A stretch of DNA of 21,486 bases from Saccoglossus kowalevskii (taxonomy: Eukaryota; Hemichordata; Enteropneusta; Harrimaniidae): positions 308,484 through 329,969 of the forward strand of contig NW_003121913.1 in assembly GCF_000003605.2 (NCBI RefSeq), given 5' to 3'. The notes below the pieces were generated by a model. That model was not told the origin of the DNA and did no database searches. It saw nothing but the letters and a program-made list of their open reading frames with translations. Position numbers and translations under genes: made by a program. Each line of letters starts with the position of its first letter. The stretch's first letter is position 1. This document shows positions 19,507 through 21,486 of this stretch, piece after piece.

Positions 19507-20977
19507 TACTTACATATTTCAAGATGGTATGACTTTAATGTGAACAAAAAAACAATCCAACCAGCAATATTTTAATATAGTTCACTGTTTTGATAACAAA
19601 GTAGCAATATTGATATCAGCTTATCATTACAAACTGCTACATTTAAACTATCAATGTTGCTGTTTTGTTTGCAAAACAATGAGCTTACTGGTATACTGCT
19701 GGTTGGCTTGCTTTCCTTTTTTTTACTTCACAGTAAATGTATATCTGTCTTCACTTGATCTACTTTTTGAGAGCTGCCTGATGAGAGTTTTATTATTTGA
19801 AAAATACACGGTTTCCCTTGTTACCATCTGGATACTTTTCATTTAGGCAGTCAGCAACACGAATAATACTAGAACACGTGCATTCTGATGTTATCTCGCC
19901 CTTTCAATTTCCACTCAATAGTCTTTTCAGTAAGGTTGATCGGTTTTCTCTAATAACCGTACGGTCTCTGTGAGTCATGTTAGCAGGAAAACGCACAATC
20001 ACGCTTATGGGCTGAGTTACACATACGTGCCAGAAATTGAAGATTTAGCTTTTGTTTCAAACTATTAGTATCTAAGTACCCAGAGTTTGAAGTATTTCTC
20101 AGATGGACATGGGCAACTCAACTTTTATTTACTATCTTACTCTTTCACACAGCATACAGACAACATTTTGATTTGATAAGGTTGCTGACGAGCTGCCACT
20201 GTTTGTACTTGTCGATTTCAAAATCGGATTTCAAGTATAGACAGTGAAAATAACATATAACAATGTATGGTATATGTGGAAGTCAATTATATCAACGTTA
20301 TAAACATTTTTAAAGTTACTTTTACAGTTCTCATATAAATGAAATAAAATGTTGACGAAAAAAATATGTCGTTGGTTTTCAAATACACTCAAAATCATTA
20401 TTTAAAAAATATTGCCCTGTCCTTTCCCTTGTTTGATTACATGTTGCAATATTGATGTCGCAGATAGCAAGGGACTTGTGTGTTAGTGCATTAAATTGGC
20501 AAGTGGCGTCTCCAAACAGCCACAAACCACCACCATCACTCAATGGTAGTTACTAACAATATTGTAACGATAGGGAAATAATGTCTTTTTAGTGTCCCAT
20601 GGGTGCTATTTGTTGGGGCAATGTGGAATTGTTTTTACTACAGTGTGTGACAGCAACTTAATACGCCACGACTTGATTGATGTTTTATCATTGCATTTAC
20701 TTTACTTTGCTTTCCATGATATTTTTTGAATTACCAATTGTATCTGAAATGCTGATTGCAATTTTCAGAACATAACAACCGTTGTCAAATTCAGTTTTGT
20801 TACATAAAAAAAAAATAACGTTGATATAATTGAATTATGTTTTGACCTGTGTGTGTGTTTTTTTGCATCTGCACTTGTATCTCGGACATTCCTGGCCGAT
20901 CACATTTACAAATACATATCTTGGGCAACACATACACTTCCATTAGTATTATGACCCGATTCAAGATTGTCATTTTT

Positions 20978-21486
20978 AGCTCCGCTGTCGACGTTGTCAA
21001 GCGGAACTTATCATATGAGTGATTGTCCGGCGTCGGTGTCCGGCGTCCGTGTCAATGTTTTGCTTTTTCGACTTCTTCTTGAAAACTACAAGCCTGAATG
21101 CTTTGATACTTGGTGTATATGTACCTTGGGTGGACCTCTCTCAGATTTGTTCATTTCATGATCATATCTTCAATTCTCTAATTTTGGTGAATATTTTTGT
21201 CATTTTTGGTAAAAAGTGATATTTTCGACTTCTTGTTAAAAACCGCAAGTCCAATTGCTTTGATATTACATATATAGGTACTACATGTGTATCTCTCTCA
21301 GATTTGTTCATTTTGTAATGATATCTTCAATTCTCTAACTTTGGTGAATATGTTTGTCATTTTTGGTAAAAAGTGATATTTTCGACTTCTTGTTAAAAAC
21401 CGCAAGTCCAATTGCTTTGATATGACATATATAGGTACTACATGTGAATCTCTCTCAGATTTGTTCATTTTGTAATGATATCTTTA
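20978..21486 (-). mobile_element. Tandem-core repeat element, family B, cut by window end
   Basis: A 31-nt hairpin (20978-21008; arms AGCTCCGCT and AGCGGAACT, inner GAC/GTC) is followed by a 16-nt linker, a GTCCGGC/GTCCGTG run (about 21024-21053) and then tandem units. CGACTTCTT recurs at 21069, 21226 and 21383, an exact 157-bp period. Units 2 and 3 differ at about 3 of 104 compared bases, while unit 1 is clearly diverged. Read on the minus strand the hairpin is terminal and followed by AAAAA, the same plan as family A though the sequences are unrelated. No coding frame is supported. The element continues outside the window. Confidence 0.75.

Larger units (their letters stand above)
18901..20977 (+). 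other. BTBD7 second intron, middle part
   Basis: No exon recognised. It holds a duplicated segment (19165-19460) and a CA-rich minisatellite (19466-19506), listed separately. The rest is AT-rich with nothing identified. Confidence 0.5.

Noticed and set aside
1-21486. tRNA genes, rRNA genes, CRISPR arrays, retroviral or LTR elements
   Set aside because: None seen. The only tRNA-like sequence is the SINE head, which lacks a paired acceptor stem.

Overview
This window looks like nuclear DNA from an invertebrate animal. It is AT-rich, with long introns, GT-AG splice sites and many small non-autonomous DNA transposons. The repeats (elements with ~160-bp tandem cores, short foldback elements, a tRNA-derived SINE) resemble those of marine invertebrates such as molluscs and other lophotrochozoans, or invertebrate deuterostomes. 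I cannot fix the phylum from sequence alone.

Two genes can be supported. They lie head to head across one CpG-rich zone (about 3280-4440). On the minus strand is a complete two-exon gene for cytochrome c oxidase subunit 8 (COX8). Its coding exons are 3471-3352 and 2376-2281, and it encodes 71 residues. Both exons are too short to stand out as open reading frames, and the gene was found by joining a donor and an acceptor in phase. On the plus strand is the first coding exon (14341-15820, start codon 14620) of BTBD7, a double-BTB/POZ protein. The exon encodes residues 1-400 and ends at a phase-1 donor, and the gene continues beyond the window. BTBD7 transcription probably starts in the CpG-rich zone, which gives a first intron of about 10 kb.

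Layout: 1-515, tandem-core repeat element (family A) ending in a hairpin; 516-1980, mostly unassigned, with a histone-type 3' stem-loop look-alike at 621-650; 1980-3471, COX8, whose intron holds a pogo-type MITE and a small foldback element; 3280-4440, shared promoter zone with GABP- and YY1-type sites; 4440-14340, BTBD7 intron 1 with a TA-flanked MITE, a tRNA-derived SINE and two hAT-like MITEs; 14341-15820, BTBD7 exon with six upstream ATGs; 15821-21486, next intron with the second MITE copy, a second family A element (reverse orientation), a local duplication and an unrelated tandem-core element (family B) that runs off the end.

The main observations are the hidden COX8 gene and its head-to-head pairing with BTBD7 (a neighbourhood I recall also in vertebrates), the dense upstream ORFs before BTBD7, and a terminal architecture shared by two sequence-unrelated repeat families: ~160-bp tandem core, short tandem run, 31-nt hairpin, A-rich end.
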